A program made the position numbers and the translations under genes. Of a stretch of DNA of 64,000 nt, positions 52,571 through 61,703 are shown one piece after another. The notes beneath the pieces were generated by a model. That model was given only the letters and a program-made list of their open reading frames with translations. It did no database searches and was not told the DNA's origin. Within the stretch, counting starts at the first letter, position 1. Each line of letters opens with the position of its first letter. The stretch is taken from the NCBI GenBank assembly GCA_039029355.1, contig JBCCGI010000011.1, positions 88,757 to 152,756 on the forward strand. The letters run 5' to 3'. The DNA comes from JBCCGI01 sp039029355. Lineage in GTDB: Bacteria > Planctomycetota > UBA1135 > GCA-002686595.

Positions 52571-53289
52571 CCGACGAGCGCGCGCCGCTGCCCGAGGCGC
52601 TCGAGCGCCCGCCCGAGGGGCGCGCGCTGGTCTTCGTGCCCCACGCCGACGACGACGTCATCGGCTGCGGCGGCACGAGCGCGCTGCACGTCGAGCAGGG
52701 CGACCCGGTGAAGGTCGTCGTGATCTACAGCGGCGTCGAGGGCGACCCCGACGGCCGCTACGACCCCGCGCAGCTCATCGAGCTACGCAAGCGCGAGGCC
52801 CAGGCCGGCGGTCGCCACCTGGGGCTCGACGACTACGAGTTCTGGGGCTACCCCGAAGGCCACGAGCCGCCCGTTTCGCAGCTGTTCGAGGCCGCCCAGC
52901 GCGTGGCCGAGACCGTGCACGGCTACTCGCCCGACGTGGTGTACGCGCCCTGGGTCGGGGAGCAGCACATCGACCACCACGTCGCCGCGCGCGTCGTGCG
53001 GATGGGGCTCCAGCTGGCGGACTTCGGCGGCGACGCCTGGGGCTTCGAGGTGTGGACGCCGCTCGTCGCGACGCGCATCGTCGACATCACCGGGCTCTAC
53101 CAGCGCAAGGTCGCCGCGCTCCACGAGCACCGCACGCAGCTCGAGTACACCGACCACGTGCACAAGGCGCTCGGCATGCACGCGCAGCGCAGCCTGTACC
53201 TGCCGTCCGGCTCGCGCTGGGGCGAGGCCTTCCGTCCGCTCGGCCCGCCGTCCGACGAGGAGCGGGCCTTCCTCGAGGGGGCGCGGTGA
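52567..53289 (+). CDS. PIG-L family deacetylase
   Basis: 240 residues, GTG start overlapping the GT2 stop. PIG-L/LmbE fold with PHADDDVIGCGG at about 25-36 (the HADD zinc and base residues) and QHIDHH at about 134-139 supplying the further metal ligand. Family members remove acetyl groups from N-acetylglucosamine on a lipid, inositol or mycothiol precursor; here the substrate is probably an N-acetyl sugar of the exported polymer. A second PIG-L module is fused to a GT2 at 54524-56206. Confidence 0.92.
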   Translation: MTDERAPLPEALERPPEGRALVFVPHADDDVIGCGGTSALHVEQGDPVKVVVIYSGVEGDPDGRYDPAQLIELRKREAQAGGRHLGLDDYEFWGYPEGHEPPVSQLFEAAQRVAETVHGYSPDVVYAPWVGEQHIDHHVAARVVRMGLQLADFGGDAWGFEVWTPLVATRIVDITGLYQRKVAALHEHRTQLEYTDHVHKALGMHAQRSLYLPSGSRWGEAFRPLGPPSDEERAFLEGAR

Positions 53290-54527
53290 GGATCGCGCTC
53301 GTCACGCAGCACTACCCGCCGCACTTCGAGGGCGGCACCGAGGCGGTCGTGCGCGGCCAGGCGCGCGAGCTGGCGTCGCTCGGGCACGAGGTCTGGATCG
53401 TCAGCGGCACCGACCGTCCGCACACCGGCCAGCGCAGGACCGAGGAGACCGTCGACGGCCTGCCGGTCTACTTCCTGCCGCGGCGTGCCGACGAGGCCTA
53501 CGACCTGATCCTCGAGCGCACCCGCCTGGTGCGCGAGGTCGAGACGCTGTGCGCCGAGGCCCAGCTGGTGCACGTGCACCACTGGACGACGCTCGACAAC
53601 TCGCTCGTGCGCTCGCTCGGCGCCGGCGGTCGCCCGGTGGTCCTGTCGCTGCACGATCACTTCACGTCCTGCCCGCGCTTCTTTCGCATCCCGGTCGAGC
53701 CGGTCGAGGCCTGCCCTGAGCCGGGCGACGTCGAGCCCTGCGTGCGCTGCATCCAGGTCGACGCGCCGCTGCCGCCCGACGAGCTGCGGGCCGGGCTGAT
53801 GGCGCGCGGGCGGATCTTCGGCTCCGAGCTGGCCGCCGCCGCGCGGCTGATCGCGCCGAGCCGCGCCCACGCCGCGCGGCTAGAGCACCACCTGTCGCTT
53901 GCGCGGGGCTCTGTCGAGGTCGTGCCCAACGGGCTCGCGACGGCGGTCGGACGGGCGCCGGCACCGGAGTCGGGGCGCCCGCTCCGCGTGCTGCATCTGG
54001 GCCATCGCTCGCGGGTCAAGGGCACGTTGGACCTGGTCCGCGCCGCGGCCGCGCTGCCCGCGGCGCGACGCGCTGAGGTCGAGCTCTGCTTCCTCGGCAG
54101 CGAGGTCGAGCCGGGCTTCGACCAAAGCCTGCGGGAAGCCGCCGAAGGCTGCCTCCTGCGCTTCGGCGGGGCGTATGATGTCCGCGCTCTTTCCACGATC
54201 CTCGCCGAGCTCGGCGGCGCGCACGTGGCGGCTTTTCCGTCGCACGCCTACGAGAGCTACGGGCTGGTCGTCGACGAGGCCCTCGCCCTCGGCCTGCCCT
54301 GCCTGGTCTCCGACCGCGGAGCGCTCCCCGAGCGCCTCGGCGGCGCCGGCCGCGCGCTCCCGGCGGCGGACCCCGCGGCGTGGACGGCCGCACTCATCGA
54401 ACTCTTGGACCAGCCCGACCTCCTGCGCGCGTGGCGCGCCGCGCTCCCCGCTCAGGTGCCCGGCGCGGCCGCGGCGGCGGCGCGGCTCGAACGGCTCTAT
54501 CAGCAACTCCTCGCCCCGACCCCGTGA
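53286..54527 (+). CDS. Glycosyltransferase family 4
   Basis: 413 residues, GTG start overlapping the PIG-L stop. GT-B enzyme: N-terminal QHYPPHFEGGTEAVVRGQAREL and C-terminal SHAYESYGLVVDEALALGLPCLVSD (E-x7-E donor site). LHDHFTSC begins a four-cysteine motif C-x13-C-x8-C-x2-C at about 129-155, found in all four GT4 enzymes of this cluster. Probably transfers a sugar to the growing polymer. The stop overlaps the GTG of the PIG-L/GT2 fusion. Confidence 0.92.
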   Translation: MRIALVTQHYPPHFEGGTEAVVRGQARELASLGHEVWIVSGTDRPHTGQRRTEETVDGLPVYFLPRRADEAYDLILERTRLVREVETLCAEAQLVHVHHWTTLDNSLVRSLGAGGRPVVLSLHDHFTSCPRFFRIPVEPVEACPEPGDVEPCVRCIQVDAPLPPDELRAGLMARGRIFGSELAAAARLIAPSRAHAARLEHHLSLARGSVEVVPNGLATAVGRAPAPESGRPLRVLHLGHRSRVKGTLDLVRAAAALPAARRAEVELCFLGSEVEPGFDQSLREAAEGCLLRFGGAYDVRALSTILAELGGAHVAAFPSHAYESYGLVVDEALALGLPCLVSDRGALPERLGGAGRALPAADPAAWTAALIELLDQPDLLRAWRAALPAQVPGAAAAAARLERLYQQLLAPTP

Positions 54528-56206
54528 AGGCTCTCTTTCCTCCTCTCCTCGACCCCGCCGTCCTACCGCGACGGGTCCTCGTCGTGGCGCCGCATGCAGA
54601 CGACGAGGTGCTCGGCTGCGGAGGCATGCTCGCGCACCACACCGGCCGCGGCGACGACGTCCGCGTGGTGGTGCTCACCGACGGCGCCTCGGGCGACCCG
54701 GAGGGCGAGACCGACAACCTGTCCGACGTGCGCCGCCGCGAGTCGCTTGCGGCGGGGGAGGTGCTCGGCGTTCAGGACTACCGCTTCCTGGGGCTCCCCG
54801 ACGGCGAGCTCGCCTCCGACGCCGAGCTGGTCGAGCGCCTGCGCTCCGAGATCGCCGAGTTCCGGCCAGAGCTGATCTACGGACCCTCGCCGCAGGAGAT
54901 GCATCCCGACCACCGCGCGGCTTCGCGCGCCCTGTGCGCCGCCTCGATGTCGGCCAAGGGCGAAGCGGAGGAGGTGCCGATGCCGCGACTCCTGCTGTAC
55001 GGCATCAACAGCCAGGTCACCGCCAACGCCGTGTTCGACACGACGGCCGTCTTCGACCGCAAGAAGGCCGCCATCGAATGCTTCAAGAGCCAGATCGTCT
55101 ACCACGACATGCTGGCCAAGGCCGACGCGGTCGACCGCGCGCGCACGGTGAACATCGAGCAGGACGGCGTGCGCTACGTCGAGGGCTTCGCCGACCTCGG
55201 GCCGGACGAGCTGGCGCTCTACACCGGCAGCGTGGCGCGGCTCCTCGGCGCCGTGCACGGCGAGACCGAGGGCGCCGCGGACGAGCTCCCCGGGGCGACC
55301 GCGGTGATCTCGACGTGGAACAAGAAGGGGGTGGTGCTCGAGAACCTCGACTCGCTGCGCGCGCAGACGCGGCCCTTCGCGTCGATCGTGGTTGTCGACA
55401 ACTGCTCGACCGACGGCACGGCCGAGGCGATCGCCGAGCGCTACCCCGAGGTGCGGCTCGTGGTCATGCCGAACTCGGCCTACGGCGCGTGCGAGACCTT
55501 CAACATCGGCTTCGCGTCGGTGACGACGCCGTTGGTCGCGATCCTCGACGATGACATCACGCTGCCGCCCGACTGGCTCGAGCGCGCCACCAAGCGCCTG
55601 GCGGCCGAGCCCGAGTCGACGGCCGTGCTCTCGACCGAGGTGATCGAGCCCGGCATGCCGGAGTCGTACATCGACGCGTCGCGAGAGGCCGGCGACCGCT
55701 ACATGAGCACGTTCCGCGGGTGCGGGAGCCTGGCGAAGACCGATGTGCTGCGCAAGGCGGGCTTCTACGACGAGCGGCTGTTCATCTACGGCAACGAGCG
55801 CGACCTCACCTGCCGCCTGTTGAACCTCGGCTGCAGGGTGCTGCAGCACCCCGAAGTGCGCACCTACCACAAGACGCCCTTCGGCATCCAGATGGGCAAG
55901 CGCAGCCTCTACTTCCACGCGCGCAACGCCTGGCTCTCGATGCTGAAGTACGCGCCGCTCGGCGACCTGGTGCAGATGCCGTGGAAGGTGGTGACCAAGG
56001 TCCTGATCCGGAGGGACGCGACCGAGGCGGAGGGCGCCGTGACCGACGCCACCGGCACGATCGGAATCGGGCGTTCGGTCCGCGAGACGCCGGGCGCTCC
56101 GTGGGTCCTGTTCAAGGCCGCGTGTAGCGTGCTGTGGAACGTGCCCTATTGCCTGAAACGCCGCGCTCCCGTCACGGCGGAGGACTTCGAGCTGCCGCTC
56201 AGCTGA
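54524..56206 (+). CDS. PIG-L deacetylase fused to glycosyltransferase family 2
   Basis: 560 residues, GTG start overlapping the previous stop. Residues about 15-235 are a PIG-L domain with PHADDEVLGCGG (about 23-34) and HPDHRA (about 127-132); residues about 255-500 are a GT2 domain with AVISTWNKKGVVLENLDSL, VVDNCSTDGTAEAI, ILDDDITLPPDW (DxD at about 342) and NERDLTCRLLNLG. The two could de-N-acetylate a sugar and then extend at it. There is no stop or frameshift between the parts. Unlike the stand-alone PIG-L at 52567, this fusion is unusual. Confidence 0.92.
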   Translation: MKALFPPLLDPAVLPRRVLVVAPHADDEVLGCGGMLAHHTGRGDDVRVVVLTDGASGDPEGETDNLSDVRRRESLAAGEVLGVQDYRFLGLPDGELASDAELVERLRSEIAEFRPELIYGPSPQEMHPDHRAASRALCAASMSAKGEAEEVPMPRLLLYGINSQVTANAVFDTTAVFDRKKAAIECFKSQIVYHDMLAKADAVDRARTVNIEQDGVRYVEGFADLGPDELALYTGSVARLLGAVHGETEGAADELPGATAVISTWNKKGVVLENLDSLRAQTRPFASIVVVDNCSTDGTAEAIAERYPEVRLVVMPNSAYGACETFNIGFASVTTPLVAILDDDITLPPDWLERATKRLAAEPESTAVLSTEVIEPGMPESYIDASREAGDRYMSTFRGCGSLAKTDVLRKAGFYDERLFIYGNERDLTCRLLNLGCRVLQHPEVRTYHKTPFGIQMGKRSLYFHARNAWLSMLKYAPLGDLVQMPWKVVTKVLIRRDATEAEGAVTDATGTIGIGRSVRETPGAPWVLFKAACSVLWNVPYCLKRRAPVTAEDFELPLS

Positions 56207-56214
56207 AGCCCCGC

Positions 56215-57285
56215 ATGGCGCGCATCGACAAAGTCTCGGTCGTCGTTTGCAACTACAACGGCGAAGACTACCTCTCCGGATGCTTGGCCTCGATCGAGGC
56301 CCTGGAGCACGCGGTCGACGAGATCCTGGTGGTCGACAACGCCTCCGAAGACGGCAGCGTCGCCCTGGTGCGTGAGTCGTTTCCGAACGTGCAGGTGATC
56401 GAGCTCGACTCGAACGGCGGCCCCTGCGCGGCGCGCAACGCCGGCATGCGCGCGGCGCGCAACCGCTGGGTGCTCGCGGTCGACAACGACGCGATCCTGC
56501 TGCCCGACGTGCTGAGCAAGCTCGTCGTGGCGATCGAAGAGCACCCGCGCGCGGTCGCGGCGCAGACCCGCAACGTGTTCGCGGTCGAGCCCGAGCGAGT
56601 GCACTACGACGGCGCGCACTTCCACTACCTGGGGCTACTCTCGCTGCGCAACTTCTACCGCCCGTTGGCCGAGGCCGAGGGCGAGGGGACGGTGCCGTCC
56701 TCGGGGCTGATCGCGATCACCATCCTGATGGATCGCGACACGGCGCTGGAGGCGGGCGGGTACGACGAGGACTTCTTCATCCTGTTCGAGGACTTCGACC
56801 TGGCACTGCGCCTGCGGATCGCGGGGCACGAGCTCCTGTCGGTCGAGGACGCGATCTGCCTGCACCGCGGCGGCACGCCTGGGATCAGCTTCCGTGGGGG
56901 CAGTTATCCGAAGATCCGCGCCTTCTATCACTCGCGCAACCGCTGGCTGCTGCTGGCGAAGAACTACCGCCTGCGGACGCTCCTGGCCAGCCTGCCGGGC
57001 ATCCTGCTCTACGAGGTGGTCTGGTTGCTCTTCACGCTGCGCAAGGGACACCTGAAGGCGCACCTGGCTGGCAAGCTGTCCTTCTTCGGGTCGCTCCGCG
57101 AGCTGCGTATCAACCGCCGGCGGGTGCAGCGGTCGCGGCAGCTACGCGACCGCGACCTGCTCGTCGCCGGGCCCCTGACGTTCTCGCCCGAGCTGCTGCA
57201 GAAGGCCTCGATGCGGTCGGTGGCGCGCGTGCTAGATGCGGTCCTCAGCTCCTGGTGGCGGCTCGCCCGCGTCCTGGCCGCGTGA
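56215..57285 (+). CDS. Glycosyltransferase family 2
   Basis: 356 residues, ATG eight bases after the previous stop. GT-A motifs VVVCNYNGEDYLSGCLASI, VVDNASEDGSVALV, NGGPCAARNAGMRAARN, LAVDNDAILLPDV and LFEDFDLALRLRIAGHELL. A C-terminal hydrophobic stretch (LRTLLASLPGILLYEVVWLLF, about 263-283) may associate it with the membrane, as in rhamnosyltransferase-type enzymes. Last of the first tightly coupled block; 60 bases follow before the next GT4 gene. Confidence 0.92.
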   Translation: MARIDKVSVVVCNYNGEDYLSGCLASIEALEHAVDEILVVDNASEDGSVALVRESFPNVQVIELDSNGGPCAARNAGMRAARNRWVLAVDNDAILLPDVLSKLVVAIEEHPRAVAAQTRNVFAVEPERVHYDGAHFHYLGLLSLRNFYRPLAEAEGEGTVPSSGLIAITILMDRDTALEAGGYDEDFFILFEDFDLALRLRIAGHELLSVEDAICLHRGGTPGISFRGGSYPKIRAFYHSRNRWLLLAKNYRLRTLLASLPGILLYEVVWLLFTLRKGHLKAHLAGKLSFFGSLRELRINRRRVQRSRQLRDRDLLVAGPLTFSPELLQKASMRSVARVLDAVLSSWWRLARVLAA

Positions 57286-57345
57286 ACGCCCCGGCCATCC
57301 GCCGTTGACGGGGGCGTCCCCGGTCGCGGAGACTAATTCACACCC

Positions 57346-58761
57346 ATGCGCGTCCTCCTCGTCAGCCACGACTTCCTGCCGAACCATCCCGCGGGGACCG
57401 AGATCTACACCTGGCAGCTCGGGTGCGCGCTGAAGGCGCGCGGCCACGAGGTGCACGTGTTCACGACGGAGAAGGACGTCGGACGCCCCAACCTGCGCGT
57501 CGACCTGCGCGAGTACGGCGGGCTGCCGGTCCACGAGCTGGTCAACAACCTCTTCTACAACGACTTCCGCGAGACCTGGGACTACCCGCCCGCGGAGCGC
57601 TCGTTCGGGGTCTTCCTCGACGACCTCAAGCCCGACGTCGTGCACTTCATGCACCTCCTGTACCTGTCGGTGGGCTGCGTCGAGGAGGTGACCAAGCGCG
57701 GCCTCCCCGTCATCTACACGCTGCACGACTACTGGCTGCAGTGTCCGCGCTTTGGGCAGCGCGTGCACGCGGACAAGTCGATTTGCCACGACATCGACTT
57801 CGCGCGCTGCGCCGAGTGCCTGTCGAACTTCAAGTACAAGCAGACGCGGACCGAGCGCGCGACCGCCAAAGTGCTCGCGAGCCTCAACGAGCGCACCGGC
57901 ATCAACCTCGCGCCCGCTGCGCGGCGGATGGCGGATCTCGTCAAGGGACACGCCTCCGCCCAAGCCGAGCCGGCAACGCCCGAGGTCGAACAACAACAGT
58001 TGGGCGAGATGCACGGGCACATCGATATGCGCGACCGCGAGCTGCGGCGGCGCTTGATCCCGCAGGTCTATCGCTTCCTCGCGCCGAGCCGCTTCCTGCG
58101 CGACAGCTTCCTGGCGTGGGGCATCCCGCCGGAGAAGATCAAGCACTCGCGCGCCGGCATCGACCTGTCGCCCTTCGAGGGCTTCGAGCGCCGGCCTGGC
58201 AAGCGGCTGCGTATCGCGTTCATCGGCACGCTGGCGCCGCACAAGGGGCCGCACGTGTTGCTCGAGGCGTGGGACCTCCTGCCCGCGGCACTGCGCAACT
58301 CGGCCGAGCTACTGGTCTACGGCCCGAAGAACCACAACCCGAGCTACGTGCGCCAGCTCGAGGCCATGGCCGAGCGCTGCGGTGCCGAGCTGCCCGGCGG
58401 CCTGCGCGCGCCCGAGGTGGCCGGCGCACTCGCGAAGGTCGACTGCCTCGTAGTGCCGAGCGTGTGGTACGAGAACTCGCCGCTCATCATCCTCGAAGCG
58501 CTGGCGACGCGGACGCCGCTCCTGGTCTCGAACCTCGGCGGCATGGCCGAGCTGGTCGAGCCGGGGCTCAGCGGCTTCCACTTCGAGATGGGCAACGCCG
58601 CGGACCTGGCGCGCGTACTGCAGCAGCTGATGGAGAACCCCAAGGAGCTCAAAGAGCTCTATCCGTCCGAGTTCCAGGTCAAGGGCGTGGACGTCGATGC
58701 CGAGGAGCTGGAGGCGCTCTACGAGGAAGCCCGCGAGGCTGTCCGCGGGAGCGCCGGTTGA
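57346..58761 (+). CDS. Glycosyltransferase family 4
   Basis: 471 residues. N-terminal GT-B start MRVLLVSHDFLPNHPAGTEIYTWQL; donor-site YENSPLIILEALATRTPLLVSNLGGMAELV in the C-terminal domain. The four-cysteine motif is C-x13-C-x7-C-x2-C at about 133-158 (LQCPRF, SICHD, RCAEC). A loop of about 60 residues (190-250) after it is longer than usual. Follows a 60-base gap; the next GT4 starts inside its stop (TTGA). Confidence 0.92.
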   Translation: MRVLLVSHDFLPNHPAGTEIYTWQLGCALKARGHEVHVFTTEKDVGRPNLRVDLREYGGLPVHELVNNLFYNDFRETWDYPPAERSFGVFLDDLKPDVVHFMHLLYLSVGCVEEVTKRGLPVIYTLHDYWLQCPRFGQRVHADKSICHDIDFARCAECLSNFKYKQTRTERATAKVLASLNERTGINLAPAARRMADLVKGHASAQAEPATPEVEQQQLGEMHGHIDMRDRELRRRLIPQVYRFLAPSRFLRDSFLAWGIPPEKIKHSRAGIDLSPFEGFERRPGKRLRIAFIGTLAPHKGPHVLLEAWDLLPAALRNSAELLVYGPKNHNPSYVRQLEAMAERCGAELPGGLRAPEVAGALAKVDCLVVPSVWYENSPLIILEALATRTPLLVSNLGGMAELVEPGLSGFHFEMGNAADLARVLQQLMENPKELKELYPSEFQVKGVDVDAEELEALYEEAREAVRGSAG

Positions 58762-60164
58762 AGGTCCTGCTGGCGCTGCACGGCTTTCCGCCCGAGCTCA
58801 TCGGCGGTACCGAGTCGGCCGTGCAGTCGCTCGCGCGCGGGCTGAGGGACCGCGGCCACCAGGTCGTCGTCGTCGCGGGCTCGATGGACCACGGTCCCGA
58901 GTTCCGCCGCAGCGCGGACGCCTCGTCCGAGGACGGCATCCGCGTGATCCGCCTGCATCGCTCGGACCTCTACTTCGACCATTGGCAGAAGAGCTACTCG
59001 GCGCGCGCGTCGGCGGCCTTCGCCGAGGTGCTGGCCGAGGAGCGCCCCGACCTCGTCCACGTACACCACTGGATCCGGCTCTCGCGCGACCTCGTGGCGA
59101 CCGCCGCGCGGGCCGGGATCCCGGCGGCGGTGACGCTGCACGACTACTGGGCCTCGTGCCTGGTGACCTTCCGCGTGCGCCCCGACACCAAGGAGCCGTG
59201 CGACGTTCCGCTCGGCCCGATGCCGTGCCTCGCCTGTGCCGCGCACCTGCCGCCGCGGACGCCGTGGGTGTCGATGGAGAGCCAAATGCTCGCGCTGCAT
59301 CAGCACCGCGGCGATCTCGCGCGCGAGCTGAGCCTGGCGCGCGCCGTGCTCGCGCCGACGCGGGCGCACGCTGAGGCCGCCGCCGGCTTCCTCGGCGTCG
59401 ACGCGGGGAGCCTCGAGATCTACCCGGTGCCGAACGGCCGCGACCTGCCGCTCGAGCGCCGCGCGCGCTCCCCCGAAGCCGCGGATGCCGAGCGCGGCGA
59501 CGGCCGGCTCGTGCTTGCGGCGTGGGGCAACCTGCTCCCGCTGAAGGGCTTCGACGTGATCCTGCGCGCCCTCGCCGCCCTGCCGGATCCGTCGCGCGTC
59601 GCGCTGCACCTCGCCGGCGGAGAGGTCCTGGAGGATCACACCCGCGAGCTCCGCGCGCTTGCGGACGGCCTCGACGTGACCTTCCACGGCGCGTACCAGG
59701 TGCCCGACCTCGCGACCCATCCGGTCGCGGGCGCCGACCTGATGGTCAGCGGCACGCGTGCGCGCGAGAGCTGGGGCCTGGTCGTCGACGAGGCCTGCGC
59801 GCTCGGAATGCCGATGGTGCTCCCGCGCGCCGGCGCCTTCCCCGAGCGGCTGAAGGAGGGCGAGGGTGTGCTCTTCTACCCACAGAGCGACGAGCGCGCC
59901 TTGGCGGCCGTGCTCCAGGGATTGCTCGACAACCCCGAGCGCCTGGGCGCGCTGCGCACGTCGCTCCCCGAGCTCGACGCGCTCGCGCCTTCCCAGGCCG
60001 ACCACGTCGAGCGCGTGCTCGCGGTCTACGGGCGCGTGCTCGCCGCCGGCGCGCCCGAGGTCGCCGCCCAGGACTGGTGGGAGGCCCGCCTACGCCAGGC
60101 CGAGGAGGAGCAGTGGGACCTCGCCCTCTCCCAGGCGACGCCCGAGGAGCTGGGCTTCGCATGA
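58758..60164 (+). CDS. Glycosyltransferase family 4
   Basis: 468 residues from a TTG at 58758 that overlaps the preceding stop. GT-B: LALHGFPPELIGGTESAVQSLARGL at the start, PNGRDLPLE at the domain boundary, and RARESWGLVVDEACALGMPMVLPRAG at the donor site. Cysteine motif C-x13-C-x8-C-x2-C at about 134-160. The C-terminal 40 residues (VAAQDWWEARLRQAEEEQW) are an extra helical tail. Coupled by ATGA overlap to the last GT4. Confidence 0.91.
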   Translation: MKVLLALHGFPPELIGGTESAVQSLARGLRDRGHQVVVVAGSMDHGPEFRRSADASSEDGIRVIRLHRSDLYFDHWQKSYSARASAAFAEVLAEERPDLVHVHHWIRLSRDLVATAARAGIPAAVTLHDYWASCLVTFRVRPDTKEPCDVPLGPMPCLACAAHLPPRTPWVSMESQMLALHQHRGDLARELSLARAVLAPTRAHAEAAAGFLGVDAGSLEIYPVPNGRDLPLERRARSPEAADAERGDGRLVLAAWGNLLPLKGFDVILRALAALPDPSRVALHLAGGEVLEDHTRELRALADGLDVTFHGAYQVPDLATHPVAGADLMVSGTRARESWGLVVDEACALGMPMVLPRAGAFPERLKEGEGVLFYPQSDERALAAVLQGLLDNPERLGALRTSLPELDALAPSQADHVERVLAVYGRVLAAGAPEVAAQDWWEARLRQAEEEQWDLALSQATPEELGFA

Positions 60165-61405
60165 AGGTCCTCGTCGCGCTGCACGACTACCTGCCGCTGC
60201 ACGCGGGAGGCTCGGAGGTGCACGCCCACGAGGTCGCGCGCGAGCTCGCGCGCCGCGGGCACACCGTCTCGGCGGCCTTCACCGAGCGCGACCTCGGGCG
60301 CCAGGAGGGCACCGTCGAGCTCGGCGAGCTGGACGGGGTCCAGACCTACGAGCTGGTCCACCAGCGCGAGTACGCCGACGCGCGCGAGACCTGGCAGCAG
60401 GCCCCTGCCCTCGCGGTCTTCCGCCGCTTGCTCGACGAGGTGCGCCCCGACGTCGTGCACTTCCACCACCTGTCGCTGTGGGGGAGCGGCGCTGCGCGCG
60501 CCGCGAAGGAGGCCGGCGCCCGCGTCGTGCTCACCCTGCACGACTACCACCTGATCTGCGACAACGCGGTGCTGCTGCGCTCCGACCACGCGCTGTGCAC
60601 CGACGGCCCCCGCGGCGACTGCGCCGACTGCATCCGCCGCCACCCGGTGCTGACGGAGCGCTGGGAGAACGCCACCAAGGACCAAGCCTACGCCCGCGCC
60701 GCACGCGAGCGCCTCGAGCACCACCGCGCCGACCTGGCCCACGTCGACGTCGCGATCGCGCCTTCGCGCTTCCTCGGGAGCGTCTTCCGCGACGCCGGCC
60801 TGCTGCGCGCCGACCAGCTCGTGCACTTCCGCTACGGCTACCCCGGCCCGCGCCGCGAGCCGCGCGCCAGCGACCCGACCCAGCCGCTGCGCGTGGGCTA
60901 CATCGGCGGCATCTACCCGTCCAAGGGCGTGCACGTGCTGGTCGAGGCCTTCGAGCACCTGCGCGACGTCGAGGCGACGCTCGAGCTGCGCGGCCACCTC
61001 GACTGGTTCCCGAGCTACGTCGACGAGCTGCGCCAACGCGCCGCAGGCCTCGCGGTGACCTTCCCCGGCCCCTTCACGCGCAACGAGCTCGACGACGTCC
61101 TCGCCCGCTTCGACGTCCTGGCGGTGCCGAGCATCTGGTACGAGAACATGCCCCTGACGATCCAGGAGGCCTTCCGCAACGGCCTGCCGGTCGTGACGAC
61201 CGACCTCGGCGGCATGGCGGAGTCGGTCGAGGACGGCGTGTCCGGCCTGCTCTTCCCGCGCGGCGACGCGGCGGCGTTGGCGGGGTGCGTGCGCCGGCTG
61301 GCGGCGGATCGCGAGCTGCTAGCGCGGCTGGCGGCGGGGCGGCCTCACGTGCCGGAGCTGGCGGAGATCGTGGACCGGATCGAGGGGCTGTACGGCGCGG
61401 AGTGA
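60161..61405 (+). CDS. Glycosyltransferase family 4
   Basis: 414 residues, ATG overlapping the previous stop. GT-B: MKVLVALHDYLPLHAGGSEV at the start, GYIGGIYPSKGVHVLVEAFEHL in the C-terminal domain, and YENMPLTIQEAFRNGLPVVTTDLGGMAE at the donor site. Cysteine motif C-x12-C-x7-C-x2-C at about 133-157. Last gene of the glycan operon. It resembles 57346-58761 most closely, suggesting duplication within the cluster. Confidence 0.93.
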   Translation: MKVLVALHDYLPLHAGGSEVHAHEVARELARRGHTVSAAFTERDLGRQEGTVELGELDGVQTYELVHQREYADARETWQQAPALAVFRRLLDEVRPDVVHFHHLSLWGSGAARAAKEAGARVVLTLHDYHLICDNAVLLRSDHALCTDGPRGDCADCIRRHPVLTERWENATKDQAYARAARERLEHHRADLAHVDVAIAPSRFLGSVFRDAGLLRADQLVHFRYGYPGPRREPRASDPTQPLRVGYIGGIYPSKGVHVLVEAFEHLRDVEATLELRGHLDWFPSYVDELRQRAAGLAVTFPGPFTRNELDDVLARFDVLAVPSIWYENMPLTIQEAFRNGLPVVTTDLGGMAESVEDGVSGLLFPRGDAAALAGCVRRLAADRELLARLAAGRPHVPELAEIVDRIEGLYGAE

Positions 61406-61424
61406 GGCCGTCGGCTCGCCCGGC

Positions 61425-61643
61425 CTACGGCTCCTGTCCGAGGTCGCGTCGCGGCGGCAGCTCGCGGCGCTCCAGGTCGGGGGTGTCTTCCTCGAACTCC
61501 GGCAGGCGGGGCGCCAGTGCGAGCGCGCGCGCCATGGCGCTGTCGAGGAACGACCGCTCGTCGGAACCCAGCTCCTTCCGAATGCGCACCTCCTCGAGCC
61601 GGGCCAGGTACGCCTCGCGCTCCTTCCCCGCGGCCTCGAGCAC
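61425..61643 (-). CDS. Small coding frame in phase with the upstream ABC-F gene
   Basis: 72 residues from a GTG at 61643 (LEAAGKEREAYLARLEEVR; LPPRRDLGQEP at the end). The same phase is open up to the TAG that ends the ABC-F gene (61704-61706), giving 92 codons in all, with strong G/C in third positions like real genes here. There is no ATG; a CTG at 61700 would be needed to use all of it. It may be a separate small helical protein, a C-terminal part of the ABC-F protein cut off by the TAG, or readthrough product. No family recognised. Confidence 0.5.
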   Translation of the reverse strand: MLEAAGKEREAYLARLEEVRIRKELGSDERSFLDSAMARALALAPRLPEFEEDTPDLERRELPPRRDLGQEP

Positions 61644-61703
61644 GCCGCAGAGGTTGCCGAGCAGGTGGTGCTGGGTTCGTTCTCCGGCAAGCTCCGCCAG
61701 GGC

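Noticed and set aside
57305..57337. TTGACG followed by ACTAAT before the GT4 gene at 57346
   Set aside because: The spacer is 21 bases, too long for a normal sigma-70 promoter, and the -10 is weak.
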